64,000 bases of DNA, taken from JBFMHP01 sp964557295 (lineage in GTDB: Bacteria > Pseudomonadota > Gammaproteobacteria > RBG-16-57-12). The notes below the pieces were generated by a model. The model searched no databases, was not told the origin of the DNA, and worked only from the letters and a program-made list of their open reading frames with translations. The DNA is taken from contig CAZKZP010000013.1 of the NCBI GenBank assembly GCA_964557295.1, positions 1 to 64,000 of the forward strand. Direction: 5' to 3'. Shown here piece after piece: positions 49,731 through 58,607 of the stretch. The position numbers and the translations under genes were made by a program. Numbering within the stretch: the first letter of the stretch is position 1; each line of letters begins with the position of its first letter.

Positions 49731-50349
49731 TTACACCGCCGGGCAAGGTTTCCATTCGGCGGGCAACCATTTCAGATCGCCGGGTCCATCGATATCCCGC
49801 AGCATCGGACCATTGCGCACCGACCAGCCAAGTTCACCGATACGGCAGAGGGTGGCGAAGACTACGTTCTCGGTGCTCCACGCTATTCCCCGAAAGATCG
49901 AGAGATGGAATCGATTCAGGCCGAGCAGGGCGTAGCCACCGTCGGCCGTGGAGAAGATCGTGGCGTCGGCCTCGTTTAACAGGCTGGCGGCGCGTTGTAA
50001 AAGCGTGGCGTCCAGGGCCGGGATGTCGGTGCCGATGAGCAGAACGGATTCGCCCCGCTCAATCACCCGTTGCGTGGCGCGCGCCAGCCGCGTACCCAAA
50101 TCGCCTTCACCTTGTGATGAATATTCGAGCCCCTGCGGCAGGTTGATGGATTGCCAGACCGGGTTGTCGATGTCCGGCGTGACACATAGCTCCACCGGGC
50201 CGACGTTAGCCGCCAGGGCATTGGCGACGGTGGTTTCGAGCATCCGCCTTGCCAGCCGCGCCTTCGGCCCCGAGGGCGGGGATCAGGCGGGTCTTGGCCA
50301 GGCCGGGCAGCGGGGCTTTGGCGAAAATAACGATTCGCGTGGTTTTCAT
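49731..50349 (-). pseudogene. TIGR04282-type glycosyltransferase, frameshifted
   Basis: The N-terminus MKTTRIVIFAKAPLPGLAKT (from ATG 50349) and ALGAEGA are in one frame. ARLARRMLETTVANALAANVG and the rest (QGEGDLGTRLARA, LIGTDIPALDATLL, STADGGYALLGLNR) are in another. The shift falls near 50250-50262. The family is the DUF2064 glycosyltransferase found in arsenosugar clusters. Whether the break is real or a sequencing error cannot be told; both halves are otherwise intact. Confidence 0.82.
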
Positions 50350-50387
50350 ATTCATTGGAAAGATAGCTTCGTAGTTTGAGATTTCGA

Positions 50388-51074
50388 TTACTTTGTGCGT
50401 CGTCGGTAGCGCGCCGCCAGCCATTTGACCGCCGGAGGCAGAACGACCAGAACCCCCAACAGCGCCGCCGCCCAAATGATGCGCTCAGCATTGCCCGAGG
50501 CCATTTCGCCGCCGAAATGGGCCAGCAGGAAACTCGCGGGCACGATCCCTGCGAACGTCGCCAGCGCGAAGCGCCAGACGCGCAACACGGTGAGTCCCGC
50601 CGCGTAGCTGACGATGTCGAACGATACAAAGGGCAACAGCCGCGACACGAACACCAGGAGCATGAGCATGTTTTGCGATCCCAGCAGTCCAGCGTCAAGA
50701 CGTTCGCCCAGCCAGCGTTTGACGGTGGCCGCGCCCACCCAGCGGGCAATCGCAAACGCGATCACCGCGCCGAGCTCGGCACCGACCGCCACGTACAGTG
50801 CGCCCCAGGCGTGTCCGTAGAGCGCGCCCGAGGCGAGCGCGATGGGGGCGCTGGGAATCGGCGTGATTACCACCGCGACCAGCATCAAAGTCACCACGGC
50901 CAACGGGCCAAAAATGCCCCAGCCCTCGATGTGGGCGCGGATCGACTCCGGGGTAAGCAGGTTGTCGCGGGCAAAAAACCAGTACGCCGCGGCGCTTACG
51001 ATCAACACGACCATCGCCAATATCCACTTGAGAGATCCTGAAAGAGGCTTCACCTTCATGAGCGGCTTCGTCAT
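50388..51074 (-). CDS. TVP38/TMEM64 (VTT) family membrane protein
   Basis: 228-residue protein with about five hydrophobic helices and the VTT/SNARE-associated pattern GWGIFGPLAVVTLMLVAVVITPIPSAPIALASGALYG...SRLLPFVSFDIVSYAAGLT. Family members are DedA-like lipid scramblases or transporters of uncertain substrate. It overlaps the DUF547 gene as ATGA. Confidence 0.88.
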   Translation of the reverse strand: MTKPLMKVKPLSGSLKWILAMVVLIVSAAAYWFFARDNLLTPESIRAHIEGWGIFGPLAVVTLMLVAVVITPIPSAPIALASGALYGHAWGALYVAVGAELGAVIAFAIARWVGAATVKRWLGERLDAGLLGSQNMLMLLVFVSRLLPFVSFDIVSYAAGLTVLRVWRFALATFAGIVPASFLLAHFGGEMASGNAERIIWAAALLGVLVVLPPAVKWLAARYRRRTK

Positions 51075-51865
51075 GGTGTGCGATTCAGACGCCAGTCGTA
51101 GTCGAGGAATTCGATGTCGATCCCATTCGGCGAAAGACGGTTCGCGGTGCCCTCATCCAGGCCGAGCGGCTGGCGGTAAAGCGCAAGAAATTGGCCCAGG
51201 CTTGCCGCGCCGCGCCACCCCTTTTCAAAATCCTCACGATACCATTTGAAGATGCTCGATACATGAAGCGCGCCGCTCTCCAGAGAGTTGCGCGTGCGGT
51301 CGGAGAGGAAGTTGCGGATGGCGTCTTCGAGCTGTTGATCGAGTTTCCCCGCGACGTAGGCTTCCGGCCGCAGCGCGGGGCAGCCGACACTGGCGCAATT
51401 GACGGCGAAGTGGATGCGTGGATCATTATATCGCCCCGAGCCGCGAATCAGGCCGTGTTCGATGTCGTCCAGGGAGCGGGTTTCACCCAGCAGCGGGATG
51501 AACCATTTTTTCCAGGGCGATTGGAACAGTGAACCGAGATCCTTGATCGATTTGATGTCGGGATAGCCGGTCAGGATCAACTCCACCGTCCAGGCGTTGT
51601 AGGCGTTGATGAGAAAGGTGAGTTGTTCATCTTTGCTCCAGCCGTCAAACGCCGAGCGCCTCACGCTTGAAGTCGCGGTGAGATAGCGTTTGAGTTGAGC
51701 GCGATTTTTCATCATGCCGTCGTAATCGACCTGCGTGGCCTGGCCGTTGCGGATCGAGACGATGTGTTTCTTCAGTAGCGTGTCCCAGTCCGAGTGATCG
51801 AAACCGGCGGCCTGCGCGATGACTGTTTGCGAAAGCAATAGTATGGTTAATAAAAGTTGCTTCAT
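51071..51865 (-). CDS. DUF547 domain secreted protein
   Basis: 264-residue protein with a signal peptide (MKQLLLTILLLSQTVIAQA) and a DUF547 domain: LTFLINAYNAWTVELIL, HFAVNCASVGCPALRPEAY. The Cys and His in FAVNCASVGCP suggest a papain-like or transglutaminase-like fold. DUF547 genes are regular members of arsenosugar-type clusters, but the reaction is unknown. The start overlaps the upstream oxidoreductase gene by 4 bases (ATGA). Confidence 0.87.
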   Translation of the reverse strand: MKQLLLTILLLSQTVIAQAAGFDHSDWDTLLKKHIVSIRNGQATQVDYDGMMKNRAQLKRYLTATSSVRRSAFDGWSKDEQLTFLINAYNAWTVELILTGYPDIKSIKDLGSLFQSPWKKWFIPLLGETRSLDDIEHGLIRGSGRYNDPRIHFAVNCASVGCPALRPEAYVAGKLDQQLEDAIRNFLSDRTRNSLESGALHVSSIFKWYREDFEKGWRGAASLGQFLALYRQPLGLDEGTANRLSPNGIDIEFLDYDWRLNRTP

Positions 51866-54018
51866 GACTGCCCCCGCTTCCAGGTGTGATAGCGTTCTAC
51901 CCACGCCAGTAGTTTCTGCGGCGCATGTGCGCGTTTCCACTCACCGGCGGCGTATTTGTTCGCCTCCGCTAAAGTAGGATAGATATGAATGGTGCCGAGA
52001 ATCTTGTTCAATCCCAGTCCGTGTTTCATCGCCAGCACAAACTCCGCCAGCAGGTCGCCGGCATGTTCGCCGACGATGGTGACGCCGAGGATTCTGTCTT
52101 TGCCGGGCACGGTGAGCACCTTGACGAAGCCGTGGGCCGAACCGTCGGCGATGGCGCGGTCGAGGTCGTCGATGCCGTATTTCGTCACTTCATAGGCGAT
52201 GCCTTTGGCCTTCGCCTCCTGTTCATTGAGGCCGACGCGGGCCACTTCGGGATCGATGAAGGTGGACCAGGGGATGACCGAATAATCGGCCTTGAATTTT
52301 TTCAGATCGCCGAACAGTCCGTTGACGGCGGCATACCACGCCTGATGCGCGGCGGTGTGGGTGAACTGGTACGGCCCGGCCACATCGCCGGCGGCGAGAA
52401 TATTGGGGTAGAGCGTCTCCAGGTATTCATTGGTAACGACAGTGCGTTCCGTTTCGATCCCCAGTTCTTCCAGGCCGTAGCCTTGCAGTCGCGCCACCCG
52501 GCCGACGGCGCAGAGCAGGGCGTCGAACTCGATGCGTTGTTCTTTTCCATCATGTTCGACGACGATGAATCTGCGCTCGCCGTCCCTCTCGCAACGCAAC
52601 GCTGCATGGCCGGTGAGCACCTGCACGCCGCTTGCTTCCAGCGCCTTTTTGGCCAATGCCGAGACCTCCTCATCCTCATTGGGCATGATGCGCGGGCCGC
52701 GCTGGAGTTGCGTCACCTGCGAGCCGAGCCGGGCGAAGCTTTGCGCCAGTTCGCAGCCGATGGGACCGCCGCCGAGCACCACCAAGCGCTTGGGGGGTTG
52801 ATCCAGTTTGGCGAACTCCTCCCACAAAGTGTCGCTGGTGAGATAGCCGACCTCTTCAATGCCCGGCAACGGAGGGACGAAAGGCCGCGCACCGGCGGCG
52901 ATGACAATGCTGCGGGTAGTGAGCCGTTGCGCCCCGCCGTCGTTGAGTTTGATCTCGACCGTCCAGGGATCGACCACGCGGGCGTAGCCTTGCAATACCT
53001 CGACGCCAAGTTTCGTGTAACGCTCCACGCTGTCATGGGGTTCCACGGCGCGAATCACCTCATGCACCCGCGCCATTACCTTGCGGAAACTGAACTTCGG
53101 TTCATCCGCCTCCAGCCCGTAGTGTTCGGCGTCGCGGATCTGTTGGGCCAGCTTGGCGCTCTTGATGATCGCCTTGCTCGGTACGCAGCCGTAATTCAAA
53201 CAATCGCCACCCATCTTGTGCGCTTCGATTAAGGTCACTTTGGCCTTCACAGCAGCGGCGATGTAGGCGCTCACCAATCCCGCCGCGCCCGCGCCGATGA
53301 CGATCAGGTTGCGATCGTAGGTTTTCGGGCGTTGCCACTTGGCATACACCCGGCGGCGTTGCACGCGGCGCACGATGCTGCGGGCAATCAGCGGGAAGAT
53401 ACCCAGCAACGCAAACGACAACAGCAGGCCCGGCGAAAGAATGCCGGCGGCGCTTTCCAATTGCGCCAACTGTGTGCCCGCGTTCACATACACCAAGGTC
53501 CCGGCCAGCATCCCCACCTGACTCACCCAGTAGAAGGTCGCCGTGCGCAACGGCGTCAGCCCCATGACCAGATTGATGAGAAAGAACGGAAAGAGCGGCA
53601 CCAGGCGCAGCGTGAAGAGATAGAACGCGCCGTCTTTGGCGATGCCGTCGTTGATGGTCTTGAGCTTGTCGCCGAAGCGGCTTTGCACCGTGTTGCGCAG
53701 CAGAAATCGGGCGACCAGGAAGGCGAGCGTAGCGCCGATGCTGGAGGCGAACGACACCAGCAGCGTGCCGCTGGTCAGACCGAAGAGTGCACCCGCCGCC
53801 AGGGTCATGATCGCCGCGCCGGGCAGTGACAGAGCGGTGACGATGACGTAGATAGAAAAGAAAATGCCCGCCACCATCCAGGGGGATTCGTTATACAAGG
53901 TATCAAAGCGCGCCTGGCTCTGTTTCAATGCCTCGAAGGTGAGCCACTGATCGAGATCGAAGGCGAAGAAGGCGACGATAACCGCCGCAAGTATCAATAC
54001 AAGTACAGTTCTTTTCAT
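51862..54018 (-). CDS. Fused VTT membrane protein and FAD/NAD oxidoreductase
   Basis: 718 residues. Residues 1-230 form a TVP38/TMEM64 membrane domain (ALSLPGAAIMTLAAGALFGL...RLVPLFPFFLINLVMGLT). Residues 235-718 form a pyridine-nucleotide disulfide oxidoreductase: FAD-binding VIGAGAAGLVSA, redox pair GGDCLNYGCVPSK, NAD-binding VVLGGGPIGCELA and the C-terminal dimer domain with HIYPTLAEANKY. The second half resembles mercuric reductase and dihydrolipoamide dehydrogenase but lacks a terminal Cys pair. It would place a dithiol reductase at the inner membrane. Confidence 0.9.
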   Translation of the reverse strand: MKRTVLVLILAAVIVAFFAFDLDQWLTFEALKQSQARFDTLYNESPWMVAGIFFSIYVIVTALSLPGAAIMTLAAGALFGLTSGTLLVSFASSIGATLAFLVARFLLRNTVQSRFGDKLKTINDGIAKDGAFYLFTLRLVPLFPFFLINLVMGLTPLRTATFYWVSQVGMLAGTLVYVNAGTQLAQLESAAGILSPGLLLSFALLGIFPLIARSIVRRVQRRRVYAKWQRPKTYDRNLIVIGAGAAGLVSAYIAAAVKAKVTLIEAHKMGGDCLNYGCVPSKAIIKSAKLAQQIRDAEHYGLEADEPKFSFRKVMARVHEVIRAVEPHDSVERYTKLGVEVLQGYARVVDPWTVEIKLNDGGAQRLTTRSIVIAAGARPFVPPLPGIEEVGYLTSDTLWEEFAKLDQPPKRLVVLGGGPIGCELAQSFARLGSQVTQLQRGPRIMPNEDEEVSALAKKALEASGVQVLTGHAALRCERDGERRFIVVEHDGKEQRIEFDALLCAVGRVARLQGYGLEELGIETERTVVTNEYLETLYPNILAAGDVAGPYQFTHTAAHQAWYAAVNGLFGDLKKFKADYSVIPWSTFIDPEVARVGLNEQEAKAKGIAYEVTKYGIDDLDRAIADGSAHGFVKVLTVPGKDRILGVTIVGEHAGDLLAEFVLAMKHGLGLNKILGTIHIYPTLAEANKYAAGEWKRAHAPQKLLAWVERYHTWKRGQS

Positions 54019-54031
54019 TGTTGTTCCTTGA

Positions 54032-55003
54032 TTAATCTTTCAACGCGCCGCCGCAACCGCTGCCCTGGCCGGCGGTGCAGCCGTAGCAGTGGTCCGCTAC
54101 GCGAATCGGTTGACCAGCGGGATCGACGTGCAGCAGGTCGCGCAGATGGGGACGGTGATCGTTCGGTGCGAGGCCCGGCATGGGCAGGCCGAGCTGCTGG
54201 TTGAAGTCGCAGTCGTACAGATACCCCTGCCAATCGACGCTTACCAGGCTGCGGCACATGACCTCACCGAGGTTGGCCGCCGCGAAATTCTCCTTGAGCA
54301 GGCGCAGGTAATCGTGGAACCGGCCCTTGGAGATCAGCGCGGAGCCGAAGCGCTGGATCGGCATGTTGGCCAGGGCGAAGAGCCGGTTGAAAACGATGCC
54401 GAAATGATCGTGCAATTCGCGCTTGTAAGCGGCTTCAAGATTGTGCTGATCCGGCGGCAGCGACGGGCCTTGCGGGTTGTAGACCAGGTTGAGTGTCAGC
54501 CCGGAACCGTCCCGGCCGTAGCCCAGTTTGTTGAATCGTTGCAGCGCGGCGATGCTTTTGTCGAACACCCCTTTGCCGCGCTGTTTGTCCACATTGTCCG
54601 CGGAATAGCAGGGCAGCGAGGCGACCACTTCGACCCGATGCTCCGCCAGAAACTCCGCCAAACCCTCCTGCCCCGGCTCGAAGAGGATGGTGAGATTGCA
54701 GCGGTCGATGACCTGCACGCCCATGGCCGTCGCCTCGCGCACCAGGGTACGAAACCCCTCGTGCAGCTCCGGTGCGCCGCCGGTGAGGTCCAGCCGGCCG
54801 ATCCCGCGCGCCCTCAGCACCCTGGGGATGAGCCTGAGTGTCTCGTGATCCATCATCTCCCTGCGGTTGGGGCCGGCGTTGACGTGGCAGTGCAGGCAGC
54901 TCTGGTTGCAGCGGTAGCCGAGGTTGACCTGGAGCGTTTCCAGAACATCTCGACGAATTGGCGGAAATTCGGTCATCTGAAGCAGCGGTAGCGTGGCGTG
55001 CAT
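54032..55003 (-). CDS. arsS: Arsenosugar radical SAM protein ArsS
   Basis: 323-residue radical SAM enzyme with Cys32, Cys36 and Cys39 (CNQSCLHC), the LDLTGGAPELHEGF motif, and a C-terminal DUF3641 domain ending in CYGCTAGQGSGCGG, probably a second cluster. ArsS forms 5-deoxyadenosyl-dimethylarsine intermediates for arsenosugars. ATG 55003 with AAGGA upstream is preferred to ATG 55054. It is the first gene of the arsenic block, 75 bp after merR on the same strand, so it could be co-transcribed with merR. Confidence 0.9.
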   Translation of the reverse strand: MHATLPLLQMTEFPPIRRDVLETLQVNLGYRCNQSCLHCHVNAGPNRREMMDHETLRLIPRVLRARGIGRLDLTGGAPELHEGFRTLVREATAMGVQVIDRCNLTILFEPGQEGLAEFLAEHRVEVVASLPCYSADNVDKQRGKGVFDKSIAALQRFNKLGYGRDGSGLTLNLVYNPQGPSLPPDQHNLEAAYKRELHDHFGIVFNRLFALANMPIQRFGSALISKGRFHDYLRLLKENFAAANLGEVMCRSLVSVDWQGYLYDCDFNQQLGLPMPGLAPNDHRPHLRDLLHVDPAGQPIRVADHCYGCTAGQGSGCGGALKD

Positions 55004-55077
55004 GGCGATTCCTTCGACAACATGAAAGCGAACTTGCAATGGCGATGTGCTCATTGTCGGTGCTCGGGTCTTGTTTG

Positions 55078-55602
55078 TTACAGGCTTTTGGGGGTATTTA
55101 GCAGGGATGACCGGTTCCTTGGCTTTTCATTCAGATACCGGCGTAGTCGCCCGGGAGGTGTTCTCTCACGCGCAGCGGTGAGCTGGGATTCATCCGCGGT
55201 TTTCAGTGCCGAAATGATCGGGCAGCGGGTCGTCTCACCTTCGGTGGCGGCACACCGTCGCACCAGTCCATCCAATACCGCTTCGATCTGTCTCAGCTCG
55301 GCGATGCGTGCGCGCAGATCGGTCAGCTTGTGTTGGGCGATAGTGCGGGCATCCTCACACTGAGTGCCATCCTCCAGCCGCAGGAGCTGGCGGATCTCCT
55401 CCAGGGTGAAGCCGATGCGTTGCGCGGCTTTGATGAAGCGCAGTCTAGTGACCTCTCTCGCTCCATAGCGGCGCACGCCGCCATAGGGGCGCTCGGGTTG
55501 CGGCAGCAGTCCCTTGCGCTGATAGAACCGAACGGTTTCGACACCGACACCCGCCGTGCGGGCGAGAGGTCCGATGGTGAGTTCTCTTGCTTCTTCCGCC
55601 AT
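55078..55602 (-). CDS. merR: Mercury-responsive regulator MerR
   Basis: 174-residue MerR-family regulator. The N-terminal helix-turn-helix (LTIGPLARTAGVGVETVRFYQRKGLL) is followed by the dimer helix. Cys82, Cys117 and Cys127 form the Hg(II) site, spaced C-x9-C (CAATEGETTRC) as in true MerR. The C-terminus is about 30 residues longer than classical MerR (144 aa). It is divergent from merA, across the operator listed next. Confidence 0.93.
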   Translation of the reverse strand: MAEEARELTIGPLARTAGVGVETVRFYQRKGLLPQPERPYGGVRRYGAREVTRLRFIKAAQRIGFTLEEIRQLLRLEDGTQCEDARTIAQHKLTDLRARIAELRQIEAVLDGLVRRCAATEGETTRCPIISALKTADESQLTAARERTPPGRLRRYLNEKPRNRSSLLNTPKSL

Positions 55603-55607
55603 GTCGC

Positions 55608-55638
55608 TTGACTCCGTACTGTGGTACGGGACTAAGTT
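55608..55638 (+). promoter_or_regulatory. MerR-controlled mer promoter
   Basis: TTGACT (-35) and TAAGTT (-10) are separated by 19 bp, with the dyad CCGTAC-TGTG-GTACGG centred in the spacer. This long spacer is the hallmark of MerR-activated promoters. It lies 5 bp beyond the merR start. Confidence 0.93.
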
Positions 55639-55720
55639 TAGTGGGTCTACGCAGGTAACCATCGATGGTAATCAGGCCGGCTTACGGGCGCCGGTGGTCC
55701 ATTCTCGGCGGGAGGTCAAT

Positions 55721-57133
55721 GTGGAAAAGCCGGATAGATCGTTGCACATCGCCATCATCGGCAGCGGCGGCGCGGCCATGGCCGCCGCGCTCGAGGCCAC
55801 GGAAAACGGCGCACGGGTCACGCTGATCGAGCGCGACACGGTCGGCGGCACCTGCGTCAACATCGGTTGCGTGCCGTCCAAGATTCTCATCCGCGCCGCG
55901 CACGTTGCGCACCTGCGGAGCGTGAGTCCGTTCGACGTGGGCATCACCGCGGCTGCGCCGGTCATCGATCGCCCTGGTCTGCTTGCCCAGCAACAGGCCC
56001 GGGTGGACGAGCTGCGGCGCACCAGGTACGAAGGCATCCTGGAATCGATTCCCGACATCAACCTGCAGCGGGGCGCGGCGCGTTTCAAGGATGACCATAC
56101 GTTGACTGTGGAGATGCGGGAGGGCAGTGAACGCGAAGTGCCGTTCGACCGTTGCCTCATCGCCACCGGTGCCAGCGCCGCGATCCCTCAGATTCCTGGC
56201 CTTGAGGGCACGCCGTACTGGACATCGACCGAGGCGCTGGTGAGCGACATCATCCCAAAGCGCCTGGCCGTGATCGGCTCCTCGGTGGTGGCCGTGGAGC
56301 TGGCCCAGGCCTTCGCCCGGCTGGGCAGCCGGGTGACGATCCTGGCGCGCAGTACGCTGTTGTCCGGCGAGGATCCGGCCATCGGTGCGGCGCTGGCGGA
56401 CGCTTTTCGTGCCGAAGGCGTCGAGATATTGGAAAGGACGCAAGCCAGCCGGGTGACCCACGCCGACGGCAAGTTCGTGCTGGTCACCGGACACGGCGAG
56501 GCGCGCGCCGATAGGCTGCTCGTCGCCACTGGCCGCCTGCCCGACACCCGCGGCCTGGCTCTGGACAAGGCTGGCGTCGACGTGGACGAACGCGGCGCCA
56601 TCGTGGTCGACAGTTACATGCGCACCAGTGCGCCGGACATCTACGCCGCCGGCGACTGTACCGGCCAGCCCCAGTTCGTTTATGTCGCGGCGGCGGCCGG
56701 CACGCGCGCGGCGATCAACATGACCGGCGGCGAGGCCACACTCGATCTGAGCGTGATGCCGGCCGTGGTGTTCACTGACCCGCAGGTGGCCACCGTGGGC
56801 TACAGTGAGGCGCAGGCGCGCCAGGCTGGATTTGAAACCGATAGCCGTACCCTCATGCTGGATTATGTGCCGCGGGCGCAGGTCAACTTCGACACGCGCG
56901 GTTTCATCAAGATCGTCGCGCAAAGCGGCACCGGCCGCCTGCTCGGCGTGCAGGCAGTCGCGCCGGAGGCGGGCGAGATCATCCAGACGGCGGCCATCGC
57001 GCTGCGCGCGCGGATGACCGTGCAGGATCTCGCCGATCAACTCTTTCCCTATCTCACCCTGGTCGAGGGACTGAGGCTTTGCGCGCAGACGTTTACTAAG
57101 GACGTCGAGCGGCTGTCGTGCTGCGCGGGATGA
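55721..57133 (+). CDS. merA: Mercuric reductase MerA
   Basis: 470-residue flavoenzyme reducing Hg(II) to Hg(0) with NADPH. FAD-binding IIGSGGAAMAAALEA, redox pair Cys45/Cys50 (GGTCVNIGCVPSK) and the C-terminal Cys467-Cys468 (RLSCCAG) that delivers Hg. The N-terminal NmerA metal-binding domain is absent. The GTG at 55721 is chosen because GGAGG lies 5 bases before it and the frame upstream overlaps the promoter. Confidence 0.95.
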   Translation: MEKPDRSLHIAIIGSGGAAMAAALEATENGARVTLIERDTVGGTCVNIGCVPSKILIRAAHVAHLRSVSPFDVGITAAAPVIDRPGLLAQQQARVDELRRTRYEGILESIPDINLQRGAARFKDDHTLTVEMREGSEREVPFDRCLIATGASAAIPQIPGLEGTPYWTSTEALVSDIIPKRLAVIGSSVVAVELAQAFARLGSRVTILARSTLLSGEDPAIGAALADAFRAEGVEILERTQASRVTHADGKFVLVTGHGEARADRLLVATGRLPDTRGLALDKAGVDVDERGAIVVDSYMRTSAPDIYAAGDCTGQPQFVYVAAAAGTRAAINMTGGEATLDLSVMPAVVFTDPQVATVGYSEAQARQAGFETDSRTLMLDYVPRAQVNFDTRGFIKIVAQSGTGRLLGVQAVAPEAGEIIQTAAIALRARMTVQDLADQLFPYLTLVEGLRLCAQTFTKDVERLSCCAG

Positions 57134-57156
57134 ACAGATGCTATGGAGGAATGAAG

Positions 57157-57699
57157 ATGAAATCGAGACTCGGCGCATGGGTGCTGCTGTTTGCCCTGGT
57201 TCTGCCCCTACCTCTGACGGCGGATCAGGATGGGAGAGAAGGACGGCTGTTCGTGCACCTGAAAACCAGCCTGAAACACGACGATGCGCAGATCTGCGTC
57301 GCGTATAACGTGATCTGGGCCGCCCTCAAGGAGGGCATGGCGGTCGATGTGTTGGTGGATGCCGATGCCATCAATACCTTCAAGATGGGTTGGTTCTCGG
57401 ACAAGGACTCCATCGAAGATTTCAGGATCCCCGAGAACCTGCGCAGCGCCCTCGCCCGGCAGCTGGGCATGCCTCTCGCCGAGGTGCCGAAGACCTACGG
57501 CGACTATCTCCTGCGGCTCCACCAGGAGGGCGCGCGCTTCTATGTGAACAAGGGCTTTCTCATCGTGGCCGGCATCGCGTCCGACCCCGACGCGGACATG
57601 GGCAAGCTCGCCGGTTACGCGAAGAAGATCTTCACGCCGGTTGCGCTCAAGCAGATGCTGGAGCTGAGACGGCAGGCCGATTTCGACTATACCTACTGA
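57157..57699 (+). CDS. Secreted DsrE-like protein in the mer operon
   Basis: 180-residue protein with a signal peptide (MKSRLGAWVLLFALVLPLPLTA) and a DsrE/DsrF-like fold (GRLFVHLKTSLKHDDAQICVAYNVIWAALKEGMAVDVLVDADAI...ARFYVNKGFLIVAGI). One Cys (QIC) is retained. DsrE relatives handle sulfane sulfur; a periplasmic member next to merA could bind thiols or Hg, which is inference. ATG 57157 has GGAGGA 6 bases upstream. Confidence 0.8.
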   Translation: MKSRLGAWVLLFALVLPLPLTADQDGREGRLFVHLKTSLKHDDAQICVAYNVIWAALKEGMAVDVLVDADAINTFKMGWFSDKDSIEDFRIPENLRSALARQLGMPLAEVPKTYGDYLLRLHQEGARFYVNKGFLIVAGIASDPDADMGKLAGYAKKIFTPVALKQMLELRRQADFDYTY

Positions 57700-57711
57700 G
57701 CGGGTCGAACC

Positions 57712-58047
57712 ATGTGGAGGAGACTCGGCGTGAGGATGGTCCGGATGGGCATGGGCGCTGTCATGTGCCTGGGGATCGCAACCGCGCTCGCCGCGGGCCC
57801 AATCTACCGCGTCCATGTCGACGGCCTGGCCTGTCCGTTCTGCGCCTACGGCATCGAGAAGAAGCTGGGTGAAATAGACGGCGTCGAGCGGGTGGAGACC
57901 GATATCGCCGCCGGTGCCGTCACCGTTATCATGGGCGAGGGCGTGCGGCTGGACGAGGCCGCGGCGGCCAGGGCGGTCCGCGAGGCGGGCTTCAGCATGC
58001 GCCGCCTGGAACGGGTCGGCCCCGCCTCGCCGGAGCCGGCGCGATGA
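57712..58047 (+). CDS. MerP-like periplasmic heavy-metal-binding protein
   Basis: 111 residues with a signal peptide and an HMA domain (YRVHVDGLACPFCAYGIEKKLGEIDGVERVETDIAAGAVTVIMGEG), metal ligands CPFC. It resembles MerP but with CPFC in place of the usual MxCxxC context. No merT transporter gene is nearby. It overlaps the next gene as ATGA. Confidence 0.85.
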   Translation: MWRRLGVRMVRMGMGAVMCLGIATALAAGPIYRVHVDGLACPFCAYGIEKKLGEIDGVERVETDIAAGAVTVIMGEGVRLDEAAAARAVREAGFSMRRLERVGPASPEPAR

Positions 58048-58415
58048 GGGCGGGGTGGCTCGCGCTCTGCCTGTGGGCCGGCGCCGCCGGGAGCGCGCCG
58101 ATCACCTTCAACATCGCCCTGCCGGTCCACACGGGCGGCGGCCCCGGAGAGTTCCACGCCCCCGGCGGCGTGGCGGTCGCCGCCAACGGCGATCTATTCG
58201 TCGCCGATTTCTATAACCAACGCATCCAGAAATTCTCCGCTGATGGCGCGTTTCTGACGAGCTTCGGCGGGCAGCGGAGTGGCGCGGGCCAGTTCAACCA
58301 TGCGTTCGCCGTCGCGGTCGCCGATGAGGGGATGGTTTTTGCAGTCGACTTCGGTAATAACCGGGTGGAAAAATGGCGACCGGCGACACCGATTACCGAT
58401 AGCACGATGCCGTGA
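58044..58415 (+). CDS. Truncated NHL-repeat protein
   Basis: 123 residues: signal peptide, then about two NHL beta-propeller repeats (FHAPGGVAVAANGDLFVADFYNQRIQKFSADGAFLTSFG and FNHAFAVAVADEGMVFAVDFGNNRVEKWRPA). A complete propeller needs five or six repeats, so this is probably a gene fragment with its 3' part lost. Confidence 0.7.
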   Translation: MRAGWLALCLWAGAAGSAPITFNIALPVHTGGGPGEFHAPGGVAVAANGDLFVADFYNQRIQKFSADGAFLTSFGGQRSGAGQFNHAFAVAVADEGMVFAVDFGNNRVEKWRPATPITDSTMP

Positions 58416-58607
58416 GTCCGTTTGTTTACCACGGAGGATGCGGAGAATGTGGAACATGTCAGGGACCACCGCCGCCGGGACGTGGAAAGACACCGAACGA
58501 GGCGTTTCTCCGAAAATCGGTTTTCCCTGTGCCACTGTGGTGATTTATGAATTGTCCAGGCCACGGAAATTTACTGTATCTGCAACGAGCGTTAAGGAGA
58601 CATAACC
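58416..58607. other. Intergenic stretch after the mer genes
   Basis: No gene is supported. AAGGAGA before 58608 is the ribosome site of the next gene. Confidence 0.4.

Noticed and set aside
53332..53829. 165-codon plus-strand frame opposite the VTT-oxidoreductase gene
   Set aside because: Antisense to a well-supported gene and of low-complexity composition.
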